Below are positions 1-6,972 of a DNA stretch of 8,401 nt, in pieces. Each line of letters starts with the position of its first letter. The first letter of the stretch is position 1. The DNA is from an uncultured Ignavibacteria bacterium (GTDB lineage Bacteria > Bacteroidota > Ignavibacteria > Tepidaquicellales > Tepidaquicellaceae). The notes beneath the pieces were generated by a model, which did not search any database, was not told where the DNA came from, and saw only the letters and a program-made list of their open reading frames with translations. The stretch is taken from positions 1-8,401 of the forward strand of contig CALEVL010000046.1 of assembly GCA_937924675.1 (NCBI GenBank), read 5' to 3'. Both the position numbers and the translations under genes were made by a program.

Positions 1-35
1 AAAAAAAATGCCCGCTTCATGAGAAACGGGCATTT
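1..35 (-). terminator. Intrinsic terminator after the isomerase gene
   Basis: Read on the minus strand, a perfect 9-bp stem (AAATGCCCG with CGGGCATTT, plus-strand 6-14 and 27-35) is followed directly by a run of T (the eight A at plus 1-8, part of which pairs in the stem). A further 3-bp inner stem (TTC/GAA at 16-18 and 23-25) beyond a C/A mismatch closes a 4-nt loop. It begins about 30 nt past the isomerase stop codon at 67-69. The plus-strand reading lacks a T run after the stem, so it works in one direction only. This is the textbook form of a Rho-independent terminator. Confidence 0.92.
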
Positions 36-66
36 CCTAAACCGTATGCTGAAAACTACTTTTGGA

Positions 67-2217
67 TTACATGTATTTGTCTCTGTTGTCAACGATTTCA
101 GCTTCTTCCTGCATTTTCTGAAGCCATTCAGACACAACTGCCTGACGCTTTGTCGAGAGCATTTCTTTCTTTATGTCTTCTGCCTTGCTAAGATAATCCT
201 GCTCATTGAAAGGAGTGACAGAATTTACTTTAACAATATAGACGCCTTTCAAACCCTTTATAGGTTTAGATATCTCTCCGTCTTTCATACTGAATACAGC
301 ATTGGCAACCGCATAATCCTGACCGATCTTAGGATCGGGTCTGGAAACAGTGAAGCTGTCAATTGTTTCATAGGAATACTGAGGAGCAATTGTCTTAAGA
401 GACATTATATCTCCGCCCTGAATCTTTCCTTCAAGATCTTTTGCAGTTCCCGTCAACACTGCAAATTTCTTTTCACTGATAACTTTAGGCTTTATCACAC
501 TGACTTTAATGGAATCAAAGTTCTGATATCCTTCAGGTTTCTTCTCTACAACCTGATAGATGTAAATATTTCCGCTACCCTTTACAGGCTCAGAGACTGA
601 ATTAACCTTGCTGCTGAAAAGGAAATTTGTAAGATTCATATTCTTCTTGGTCATCATCGGGATCTGTCCGGTCTTAGTTACTTCCTGCGGACCAACAGCC
701 TGCAAATTCATTCTTTTTGCAAGTGAGTCAAAGTTCTCACCCTTTGTTGCCAGTTCATAAAATTCTTCTGCTTTTTTCTTTGTCAACTGTTTGCTTCTTG
801 AACTTGGACCAACAATCTTTGTCAGCTGAGCAACCTTGAATTCTTTGCTTTCTCTTCCGGTAACTTTGATTACGTGATATCCATATTTTGTTTTGACCGG
901 TCCTACGATATCTCCGACGTTAGCTCCGAATGTTGCATTCTCAAATTCAGTAACCATTGCACCTTTCATGAACCATCCGAGATCTCCTCTGTTTTGCTTT
1001 GCTGTCGGATCGTTGGAGAATTCGAAAGCGAGGTCATTGATGCTCTCACCATTCTTCACTCTATCATACAATCCCATGGCCTTAGCTTTTGCTCCTGCAG
1101 AATCTTCATTGTCGATATTGATTAGTATGTGCGAGGCATTGACATAAGGATCTTCCGTCTGCTTTATATCAAGAACTTTGAGAACCTGATACCCGTCATC
1201 ACCGATGAGGACATCTGAAATATCACCGGGCTTTGCTTTGAAGAGAAACTTAGAAACTACCGGTTCGAAGTTATTAGCTTTCTGGAAATCCGGATTCCAT
1301 GCAACGCTCGAATTTTCAAGCATCATTTTTATCAGAGAAGAATCTTCAACTGTTGCAGCTAGCATATCCTTCTTAAATCTTTCCATCTGCTTCATGAGGA
1401 TTGTTGAATCTTCAGCAGAAGGCAGATCGAGAAACTGAACATACTTCAGTTTGACTGCTTCTTCCTGTTTGAATTCATCCTTATGCTTATCGTAATAACT
1501 TTTAAGTTCGCTGTCATTCACAGCAAATTGTGAGGAATCTGTAACCGTGTTCAGATCAAGCAAAGCGTATGAAATGTTTGCTCTCATATTCTCATCTTTA
1601 TACTTTTCCAAAACGTCTGCCTCAGAAACAACAACGCCCTGAGAAAGGACTGCCTGAAGTTTTTCGGAAAGAAGAGTTTCTCTCAGATAATTTTCAACCT
1701 GTGACCAGAACTGAGTGGCTTCCTTTGTTTTCATCCCAAGTGCCTGCTGATAAAAAGCTATATTGAACACACCGGTTGAATCCATGAAATTTCTTTTGAT
1801 AGGATCGGGCAGAGTCTCGGGGCGGTTATTAACCCAATCGAGCACTTCATTATCCGATACAGTGATTCCGTATTTTTCGATCGCCTGTTTTGAAATTGCC
1901 TGGCTTACAAGACTATTCCATACCTGCTCACGAATACTTGCTATAGTATTTTCATCAACATCCTTGCCTGACTGCTCCCGCATTTGTTCGACCTGCTGCT
2001 GAACAATTCTTTCATATTCCTGATATGTAATCTCCTGGTCATTGATCTTTGCAAATGCTTCATTCTCATTTCCCATACCCATATAGTTCATACCCCATTC
2101 AAAAACGATCGTGGCAAGAAATGCGATGATCAATATTATAATGATCAACGGCATCTTGTCTCTCATCTTATTCATTATTCCGGTATTGTGGTGCTGTTCC
2201 TGCTTAGTCTTTGACAT
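67..2217 (-). CDS. ppiD: PpiD/SurA-type membrane-anchored peptidyl-prolyl cis-trans isomerase
   Basis: A 716-residue periplasmic folding factor. A short basic N-terminus precedes one hydrophobic segment (about residues 23-39), so the protein is predicted to be anchored in the inner membrane with the bulk outside. Residues 50-200 resemble the helical SurA/PpiD chaperone domain. A full parvulin domain spans about 359-452, with ASHILI (H363), the NDP motif (D403), M421, F425, F430 and YGYHVIKV (H448). The usual active-site residues are thus kept, unlike in E. coli PpiD, whose isomerase activity is weak or absent. Three other segments (323-350, 531-560, 640-667) repeat the C-terminal half of a parvulin fold without the catalytic histidine. 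The length exceeds E. coli PpiD (about 620), as is common for the FCB group. The ATG is preceded in frame by a TAA and by AAGGAG 12 nt upstream, so the start is firm. A terminator follows. The gene symbol is by family resemblance; a SurA-like name is equally defensible. Confidence 0.88.
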   Translation of the reverse strand: MSKTKQEQHHNTGIMNKMRDKMPLIIIILIIAFLATIVFEWGMNYMGMGNENEAFAKINDQEITYQEYERIVQQQVEQMREQSGKDVDENTIASIREQVWNSLVSQAISKQAIEKYGITVSDNEVLDWVNNRPETLPDPIKRNFMDSTGVFNIAFYQQALGMKTKEATQFWSQVENYLRETLLSEKLQAVLSQGVVVSEADVLEKYKDENMRANISYALLDLNTVTDSSQFAVNDSELKSYYDKHKDEFKQEEAVKLKYVQFLDLPSAEDSTILMKQMERFKKDMLAATVEDSSLIKMMLENSSVAWNPDFQKANNFEPVVSKFLFKAKPGDISDVLIGDDGYQVLKVLDIKQTEDPYVNASHILINIDNEDSAGAKAKAMGLYDRVKNGESINDLAFEFSNDPTAKQNRGDLGWFMKGAMVTEFENATFGANVGDIVGPVKTKYGYHVIKVTGRESKEFKVAQLTKIVGPSSRSKQLTKKKAEEFYELATKGENFDSLAKRMNLQAVGPQEVTKTGQIPMMTKKNMNLTNFLFSSKVNSVSEPVKGSGNIYIYQVVEKKPEGYQNFDSIKVSVIKPKVISEKKFAVLTGTAKDLEGKIQGGDIMSLKTIAPQYSYETIDSFTVSRPDPKIGQDYAVANAVFSMKDGEISKPIKGLKGVYIVKVNSVTPFNEQDYLSKAEDIKKEMLSTKRQAVVSEWLQKMQEEAEIVDNRDKYM

Positions 2218-2229
2218 TTGTTAAAGCTG

Positions 2230-2235
2230 CTCCTT
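2230..2235 (-). promoter_or_regulatory. Ribosome binding site of the isomerase gene
   Basis: AAGGAG on the minus strand lies 12 nt before the ATG at 2217, a rather long spacing. An in-frame TAA between it and the ATG excludes an upstream start, and the next Met (residue 15) has no such site. Confidence 0.6.
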
Positions 2236-2265
2236 AAATGATGTGAATTTTTACTTTTTGTGAAC

Positions 2266-2287
2266 GGTCAAACTAAATCATTTGACC
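2266..2287. repeat. Perfect 7-bp inverted repeat, possible operator
   Basis: GGTCAAA (2266-2272) and TTTGACC (2281-2287) are exact reverse complements separated by 8 nt. The repeat lies 49 to 70 nt upstream of the isomerase start and covers the candidate -10 box. No T run follows on either strand, so it is not a normal intrinsic terminator. A dimeric repressor site or an RNA hairpin in the leader are both possible; the regulator is unknown. Confidence 0.45.
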
Positions 2288-2298
2288 TCGAAAATCAA
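2270..2298 (-). promoter_or_regulatory. Candidate promoter of the isomerase gene
   Basis: On the minus strand TTGATT (plus 2293-2298, four of six to TTGACA) is followed after 17 nt by TAGTTT (plus 2270-2275, three of six to TATAAT). The same stretch reads TAGTTTG, one base short of the Bacteroidota -7 pattern TAnnTTTG, with a TTG about 20 nt upstream. Each box is weak; the spacing and the location in the only sizeable gap before the gene are what support it. Confidence 0.3.
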
Positions 2299-2355
2299 TG
2301 AAATTAGTTTTTTGAAGCTAATCCTTATTTGCCTGCATTCTACAGTATTGATTTA

Positions 2356-3294
2356 TCATTTCAACAATTCCTGCACAAAGGAATACGGATTTTCGTCCTT
2401 TTGCATCATGCTTTCGAGTTTACTGCTGAGCAGATCCTTCTTACCGGAGTCCCAGAAATTTACTTTGAGCTTGTTGATCACCAGGTCCATGACTTTCTTC
2501 TCAAGATGAGCCATTCTTCTTTTCTTCAGATAGCCTGTCTCGATAAGATGGGAACAATGCTTATCAATCTCTTCCAGCAAGATTTCAGTGCCTTCATTGC
2601 GGCTCCCAACTGTCTTCAGAACATTTATCACCCATCCGTCTTCTGTAGCCGGTTTAAGATGAATGATGTTTTTCAGTGTTGCGGCAACTGCGTCTGCTCC
2701 TTCCCTCTCTGATTTATTGAGTACAAAAATATCAGCTATCTCCATGAGTCCTGCTTTCATCGCCTGAACTGCATCTCCGGATTCCGGTACCAGCACAACA
2801 ATTACTGTATCGGCTGTCTGTGCTACATCAAGTTCGGATTGACCAACGCCCACTGTTTCAATAATTACAAAATCCATTCCTGAAGCATCAAGTATATCGC
2901 ACGCCTCTACAACATTCTTACATAAACCGCCAAGACTTCCTCTCGTAGCCATTGATCTTATGAATACATTTTCCAGAAGTCCGGAATCCTGCATTCTAAT
3001 CCTGTCGCCAAGCAATGCTCCGCCGGTAAAAGGGCTTGTGGGATCAACTGCAATTATCCCGACTTTCTTCCCGCGGGAAGTCATCAACTTTATGAGATTA
3101 TTTGTCAGAGTTGATTTCCCTGCACCGGGCGGGCCGGTAATGCCGATCCTGTGTGCTTTTCCCGTGTGTTTATAAAGTTGTTTGAGAAGTTCTTCACTGT
3201 CTGAAGTTTCATTCTCAATCCTGGTTAGCGTTCTTGCAACAGATCTCTTATCTGCTTTCAGCACGCCTTCAATTAGTGATTCAATATCTTTCAC
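2356..3294 (-). CDS. meaB: Methylmalonyl-CoA mutase-associated GTPase MeaB (ArgK family)
   Basis: A 312-residue SIMIBI-class G protein that binds adenosylcobalamin-dependent methylmalonyl-CoA mutase, gates cofactor loading and protects the enzyme from inactivation. Visible motifs: Walker A GPPGAGKS (54-61), DPTSPFTGGALLGDRIRM (84-101), which carries the Mg/switch region, ETVGVGQSE (146-154) as the switch II/G3 region, and NKSE (193-196) in the G4 base-recognition position. The G4 motif is normally NKxD, so Glu in place of Asp is slightly odd. Length is near the family's usual 310-335, and the C-terminal helices (about 250-312) used for dimerisation are present. The start is GTG, overlapping the galE stop as GTGA, with GAGGA 6 nt upstream; this and the full-length N-terminus favour it. 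No mutase gene is in the window. Distinguishing MeaB from other ArgK-type GTPases, such as the IcmF partner, is not possible from sequence alone, but family membership is very sure. Confidence 0.93.
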   Translation of the reverse strand: MKDIESLIEGVLKADKRSVARTLTRIENETSDSEELLKQLYKHTGKAHRIGITGPPGAGKSTLTNNLIKLMTSRGKKVGIIAVDPTSPFTGGALLGDRIRMQDSGLLENVFIRSMATRGSLGGLCKNVVEACDILDASGMDFVIIETVGVGQSELDVAQTADTVIVVLVPESGDAVQAMKAGLMEIADIFVLNKSEREGADAVAATLKNIIHLKPATEDGWVINVLKTVGSRNEGTEILLEEIDKHCSHLIETGYLKKRRMAHLEKKVMDLVINKLKVNFWDSGKKDLLSSKLESMMQKDENPYSFVQELLK

Positions 3295-4337
3295 AGTTTA
3301 TCCTCTTCATTTTTGCCGTGTGAATTACTTATTGCCTTTTGCCAATTCCAGGATGTGAGCATCATATCAGAAAGATCTCTTTCTGCTTTCCAGCCAAGGA
3401 CATTATTTGCCTTTGATGTGTCAGAATATATACTGACTACATCACCATCTCTTCTCGGACCGATCTTATAATTCAGTTTAACTCCCGTAACTTTTTCAAA
3501 TGCATTGATTACTTCCATTACAGAATTTCCTTTTCCTGTTCCAAGATTGAATACTTCTGCATCTGAAGCAGTATTGTCTGACAACAATCTCTCAAGTGCA
3601 ACAACGTGTGCTTTTGCAAGATCAACAACATGTATGTAATCCCTTATATTTGTTCCGTCGGGAGTATCGTAATCATTTCCGTTTACAGTAAGTATTTCTC
3701 TCTGACCGATTGCGGTTTGTGTAATGTACGGGACAAGATTGTTGGGAACACCGATAGGAAGCTCACCGATTAGCGATGAATCATGTGCGCCGGTAGGATT
3801 GAAGTATCTTAGTATTACAGACTTCATTTTACCCGATACCGCAATATCAAAAAGCATTTGTTCACCAACCTGTTTGGTAAAGCCATAAGGTGATTCCGCT
3901 TTTTTGATGGGAAAGTTTTCATCAACAGGAAGTTTATCTGCCTCGCCGTAAACTGTGCAAGAAGAAGAATAAACAAGTTTGCTGATATTATTATCGGTCA
4001 TTGACTTCAGCAGAGTTGTCATACCGCAAATATTATTGTCATAGTAAAGCAATGGATCTTTGACAGATTCGCCTACTGCTTTAAATGCCGCAAAATGAAT
4101 CACTGAATCAATGTCTGCGTGTTTTGCAATGAGAACATCGAGTGCCGGCTTGTCTCGAAGATCGACCTTGAAGAAAACAGGCTTCTTGCCTGTGATATCT
4201 TCAATTCTGTCGATAACAAATCTGTCTGAGTTTGAGAGATTGTCAACTATGACAACTTCATATCCGGCATTTATAAGCTCTACCGCGGTATGCGAACCGA
4301 TATAACCTGTACCGCCTGTTACAAGGATTTTTTTCAT
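3291..4337 (-). CDS. galE: UDP-glucose 4-epimerase
   Basis: A 348-residue extended short-chain dehydrogenase that interconverts UDP-glucose and UDP-galactose with bound NAD, in the Leloir pathway and in supply of galactose for surface glycans. Seen: the Rossmann motif GGTGYIG (8-14), the acidic residue after strand 2 (VDNLSNS, 31-37), HFAAFKAVGES (81-91), SSSCTVYG (124-131) with catalytic Ser126, and SPYGFTK (149-155) with Tyr151 and Lys155. YFNPTGAH (178-185) and IRDYIHVVDLA (231-241) are typical of GalE. By remembered alignment, the residue matching the substrate gate (Tyr299 in E. coli, Cys307 in human) is Ile303, so use of N-acetylated sugars is open. Start ATG overlaps the purD stop as ATGA; AGAGG lies 10 nt upstream. 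The stop overlaps meaB. The nearby glycosyltransferase makes a role in polysaccharide precursor supply plausible. A broader UDP-hexose epimerase is the main alternative. Confidence 0.93.
   Translation of the reverse strand: MKKILVTGGTGYIGSHTAVELINAGYEVVIVDNLSNSDRFVIDRIEDITGKKPVFFKVDLRDKPALDVLIAKHADIDSVIHFAAFKAVGESVKDPLLYYDNNICGMTTLLKSMTDNNISKLVYSSSCTVYGEADKLPVDENFPIKKAESPYGFTKQVGEQMLFDIAVSGKMKSVILRYFNPTGAHDSSLIGELPIGVPNNLVPYITQTAIGQREILTVNGNDYDTPDGTNIRDYIHVVDLAKAHVVALERLLSDNTASDAEVFNLGTGKGNSVMEVINAFEKVTGVKLNYKIGPRRDGDVVSIYSDTSKANNVLGWKAERDLSDMMLTSWNWQKAISNSHGKNEEDKL
3301..3305 (-). promoter_or_regulatory. Ribosome binding site of meaB (supports GTG start)
   Basis: GAGGA on the minus strand sits 6 nt before the GTG at 3292-3294, inside the last codons of galE. 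It decides in favour of the GTG start, which overlaps the galE TGA by 4 nt and implies translational coupling. Confidence 0.75.
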
Positions 4338-5635
4338 ATAGATCTTGCCTCTTCCGTAAGTTGTTTTCCAATGTCTCTTCTGTAATTAATTCCCTTATAA
4401 CTAATTTCCGCAGCTGCACTATATGCTGTGTTGAGTGCATTCTCTAATGATGCATCAGAGAGTCCTACAACCGAGAGTACTCTGCCACCGGCTGTAAAAA
4501 GCTTTCCTTCTCTTTGCATTGTTCCTGAATGAAATACAATTGAATTCTTGTCCGGAAGCTCTTTCATGTCAATCTCAAATCCTGTTTGAAATTTATCCGG
4601 ATAACCTCCGGATGCAAGCACTATGCAGCAGGAATACAGAGCATTAGTTTCAAGCTTGTAGTTTTTCATATTGCCGTTAGCAGAAGCAAACAGCAATTCA
4701 AGAAAATCTGATGAGATGAGCGGCAACACGGATTGAGTCTCAGGATCTCCGAATCGGCAATTGAATTCAATCACATAGGGTTCATCATTACAGATCATTA
4801 ATCCGCAGTAAAGGCATCCCGCAAATTTTCTGTCTTCACTTTTAATTGCATCCAAAGCAGGAACAACAATCTTATCAATTATCTTTGTGCGCAAATCATC
4901 ATGCATAAATTTATGCACCGGAGATACAGCACCCATACCGCCTGTGTTCTTACCCGTTTCATTCTCGCCGATCTTCTTATGGTCGCGTGAAAACGGAAGC
5001 AGGACAAAATCATCACCGTCAGTGATGCAAAACACAGAAACCTCTTCGCCTGAAAGAAACTCTTCTATTACAAAATTCTGCGAGGCATCTCCGAAAGTAT
5101 CTTCTGCGCACATCAAATCAAGAGCATCAAAAGCCTCAGCATTTGTGTTTACAATGATCACACCTTTCCCTGCTGCAAGACCGTCAGCTTTGAATACAAG
5201 AGGAAGAGATGATTCGGCAATAAATTCTGTTGCTTTGTCTTTTTCATCTCTTGAGAAAGATTTGAAAGAAGCAGTAGGAATATTGAATTTCTTCATCAAC
5301 TCTTTCGCAAAGAGTTTACTTGATTCAATTTCAGCTGCAGAAGCAGGAGGTCCGAAGATCTTTAATCCCGAAGCATTGAACTTATCAACAATGCCCATTG
5401 CAAGCGGGATTTCAGGACCAACAACCGTAAGATCAATTTTCTCACTTAGAGCAAAAGATAGAAGTCCGGGAATATTGTCTGACTTGATGTCAATGCATTC
5501 TGCATACCGAGCAATTCCGGGATTTCCCGGAGCGCAATAGAGTTTTGAACCGGTTGACTTGAATGATTCCGAGTTTGAGATCTTCCATGCGAGTGCATTC
5601 TCCCTACCGCCGCTTCCAACAAGAAGGATCTTCAT
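4334..5635 (-). CDS. purD: Phosphoribosylamine-glycine ligase (GAR synthetase)
   Basis: A 433-residue cytosolic ATP-grasp ligase that joins glycine to 5-phosphoribosylamine with ATP, the second step of de novo purine synthesis. Seen: the N-terminal domain motif VGSGGRENAL (6-15; the family more often has His where this has Asn14), CAPGNPGIA (34-42), VGPEIPLAMGIVD (72-84), the ATP-binding loop KADGLAAGKGV (149-159), EEFLSGEE (191-198), DHKKIGENETGKNTGGMGAVSP (218-239), and the Mg-binding segment around VIEFNCRFGDPETQ (288-301) with Glu290 and Asn292. The C-terminal domain (about 330-425) is complete and the length is typical. It starts 18 nt after the glycosyltransferase stop with no recognisable Shine-Dalgarno, only A/T-rich sequence, and ends in a 4-nt overlap with galE. 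It is a single-domain PurD, not fused to PurM or PurN, and no other purine gene is in the window. Confidence 0.95.
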   Translation of the reverse strand: MKILLVGSGGRENALAWKISNSESFKSTGSKLYCAPGNPGIARYAECIDIKSDNIPGLLSFALSEKIDLTVVGPEIPLAMGIVDKFNASGLKIFGPPASAAEIESSKLFAKELMKKFNIPTASFKSFSRDEKDKATEFIAESSLPLVFKADGLAAGKGVIIVNTNAEAFDALDLMCAEDTFGDASQNFVIEEFLSGEEVSVFCITDGDDFVLLPFSRDHKKIGENETGKNTGGMGAVSPVHKFMHDDLRTKIIDKIVVPALDAIKSEDRKFAGCLYCGLMICNDEPYVIEFNCRFGDPETQSVLPLISSDFLELLFASANGNMKNYKLETNALYSCCIVLASGGYPDKFQTGFEIDMKELPDKNSIVFHSGTMQREGKLFTAGGRVLSVVGLSDASLENALNTAYSAAAEISYKGINYRRDIGKQLTEEARSI

Positions 5636-5653
5636 TGCATTAAAATAGAATGA

Positions 5654-6928
5654 TTATTCAATATCAACGAGCAGGTTCAGTTCTTTGGCGAGGTCGTATG
5701 TAAGCTCTTTGCGGTCGTATTGCCGGATCATTTCTTCATTTGCTTTAGGAAGCCTCTCTGCTTTATATAGCATGTAGTATTTATGAAAAGTGTCCATAAG
5801 TTCCTCGGGATCCTCTTCCGTAAATGTAACTGCTTCATATCGCTCGAGCATTTTCTTAGTGACACCTTCAGGAACACTTGCTATGATATTCTTTCTGCTT
5901 CCGATGTATTCACCAATTTTGCCGGGCATTGCGGCATCGTCATTCTCGCCGCGGCTTATCATCAAGAAAAGAACATCTGAGGCAAGAAGATATTTAACGC
6001 ATTGAAGATGATCAACATAGCCAGCAACATTGACGCCGTCTTCAATTCCCAGGCTCTTAACAAGTGCCATGAAATCTTTTGACACTACTCCCAGGAAACA
6101 AAACTCCACTTCCCTCTTCAGTTCAGGAAATTTTATGAAGAATTTGCTGATCCCGTCAAGATAGAACTTAGGATTCCTGGTGTAAAAGCTTCCTGCATAG
6201 GTGATTCTCATTTTCGGCTTCGGAGGAAGTCCGCTTACCAACGCTTTGGTAAAGTCCTCGCTGTCATATCCGTGAGGAATAATCTTCACTTCGTTATAAT
6301 CAATATTCTGGTAACGGGAAATTATGAGTTCTTTGACTCGCCTGTTAGTGGTAATGATCTTGTTGGCATCTTTGAGCACGCCTTTTTCCAAACGCATATT
6401 AGACATCTTATGAAACGGTGTCGGATAATAATTCAAGGCCGGGCTATCAACCCATGCATCACGGTAATCTATGACAAGCGGAATCTTATATTTTTTCTTT
6501 ATCTCCTGTCCCACAAGAAAATCCGTATAAGGTGGAGCAGTTGCAAATACAATATTAAACCCGCCATGCTTCTCCCAAATCTCATCGGCCTTTTTAAGAG
6601 CTTTCTTTTTCCAGAATTTCTTATTGTCGGGAATAAGTACAAGCTGCGCTCCGCGGCTAAGGATTCTTCTCATTCTCTCATTCGGGACTGCGGTTACAAT
6701 TTTGGAAGCGTCAGTAATTTCCTCACCTGTTCTTTCAATCTTTATTCCGCAATCATTGGCTTCGTTGAGCAAAGACATATCAACAGCATAATACTTCTTA
6801 GGACTGTCTGTTAGCACAACAGGTTCCCATCCATACTCGCGGAGGTACTTTGCAAACTTGAGAGTTCTCTGCACTCCTCCCATGCCCATAGGAGGAAAGT
6901 AATAAGAAATTATGAGGACCTTATTCAA
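5654..6928 (-). CDS. GT4-type (group 1) glycosyltransferase
   Basis: A 424-residue GT-B fold glycosyltransferase, likely cytosolic or peripheral at the membrane, transferring a sugar from a nucleotide donor in surface or exopolysaccharide synthesis; donor and acceptor cannot be told. The N-terminal domain begins with YYFPPMGMGGVQRTLKFA (9-26), the glycine-rich acceptor-side loop typical of GT4, followed by APPYTDFLVG (131-140) and DYRDAWVDSP (154-163). The C-terminal donor domain has ITYAGSFYTRNP (242-253), and MPGKIGEYIGSRKNIIA (334-350), matching the K-x2-EY-x-G-x2-K-P-I type nucleotide-sugar site with Glu340 close to the usual EX7E position. No membrane segment is evident. The start is a TTG at 6926-6928: an in-frame TGA lies three codons upstream, no ATG or GTG intervenes, and starting at the next Met (14) would cut off the first beta strand. 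No Shine-Dalgarno is visible. A weak TATAAA (plus 6944-6949) lies upstream. GalE downstream may supply its donor. Confidence 0.87.
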   Translation of the reverse strand: MNKVLIISYYFPPMGMGGVQRTLKFAKYLREYGWEPVVLTDSPKKYYAVDMSLLNEANDCGIKIERTGEEITDASKIVTAVPNERMRRILSRGAQLVLIPDNKKFWKKKALKKADEIWEKHGGFNIVFATAPPYTDFLVGQEIKKKYKIPLVIDYRDAWVDSPALNYYPTPFHKMSNMRLEKGVLKDANKIITTNRRVKELIISRYQNIDYNEVKIIPHGYDSEDFTKALVSGLPPKPKMRITYAGSFYTRNPKFYLDGISKFFIKFPELKREVEFCFLGVVSKDFMALVKSLGIEDGVNVAGYVDHLQCVKYLLASDVLFLMISRGENDDAAMPGKIGEYIGSRKNIIASVPEGVTKKMLERYEAVTFTEEDPEELMDTFHKYYMLYKAERLPKANEEMIRQYDRKELTYDLAKELNLLVDIE

Positions 6929-6972
6929 ATAATGTCAAATAGATTTATATACAATTTTCAGAAAAGCAGAAA

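Noticed and set aside
19..600. A 193-codon open frame on the plus strand opposite the 3' part of the isomerase gene
   Set aside because: It is antisense to a strongly recognised coding region, has no family features and is rich in residues expected from complementing codons.
2304..2323. Hairpin ATTAG...CTAAT downstream of meaB as a terminator
   Set aside because: The stem has only five mostly A/T pairs with a long loop and a short T stretch, too weak to support.
4258..4440. A 60-codon minus-strand frame across the purD/galE junction
   Set aside because: It overlaps both genes in another frame; the tight ATGA junction leaves no room for a third gene.
4887..5540. A 217-codon open frame on the plus strand opposite purD
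   Set aside because: It is a shadow of the conserved PurD frame; the protein is low in recognisable structure and has no neighbouring regulatory signals.
6272..6814. A 180-codon open frame on the plus strand opposite the glycosyltransferase
   Set aside because: It lies wholly inside a real gene on the other strand and shows no domain or motif.
6944..6949. Internal promoter (-10 TATAAA) before the glycosyltransferase
   Set aside because: Five of six bases match TATAAT, but there is no acceptable -35 box and the leader would be only about 8 nt, in a naturally A/T-rich gap.
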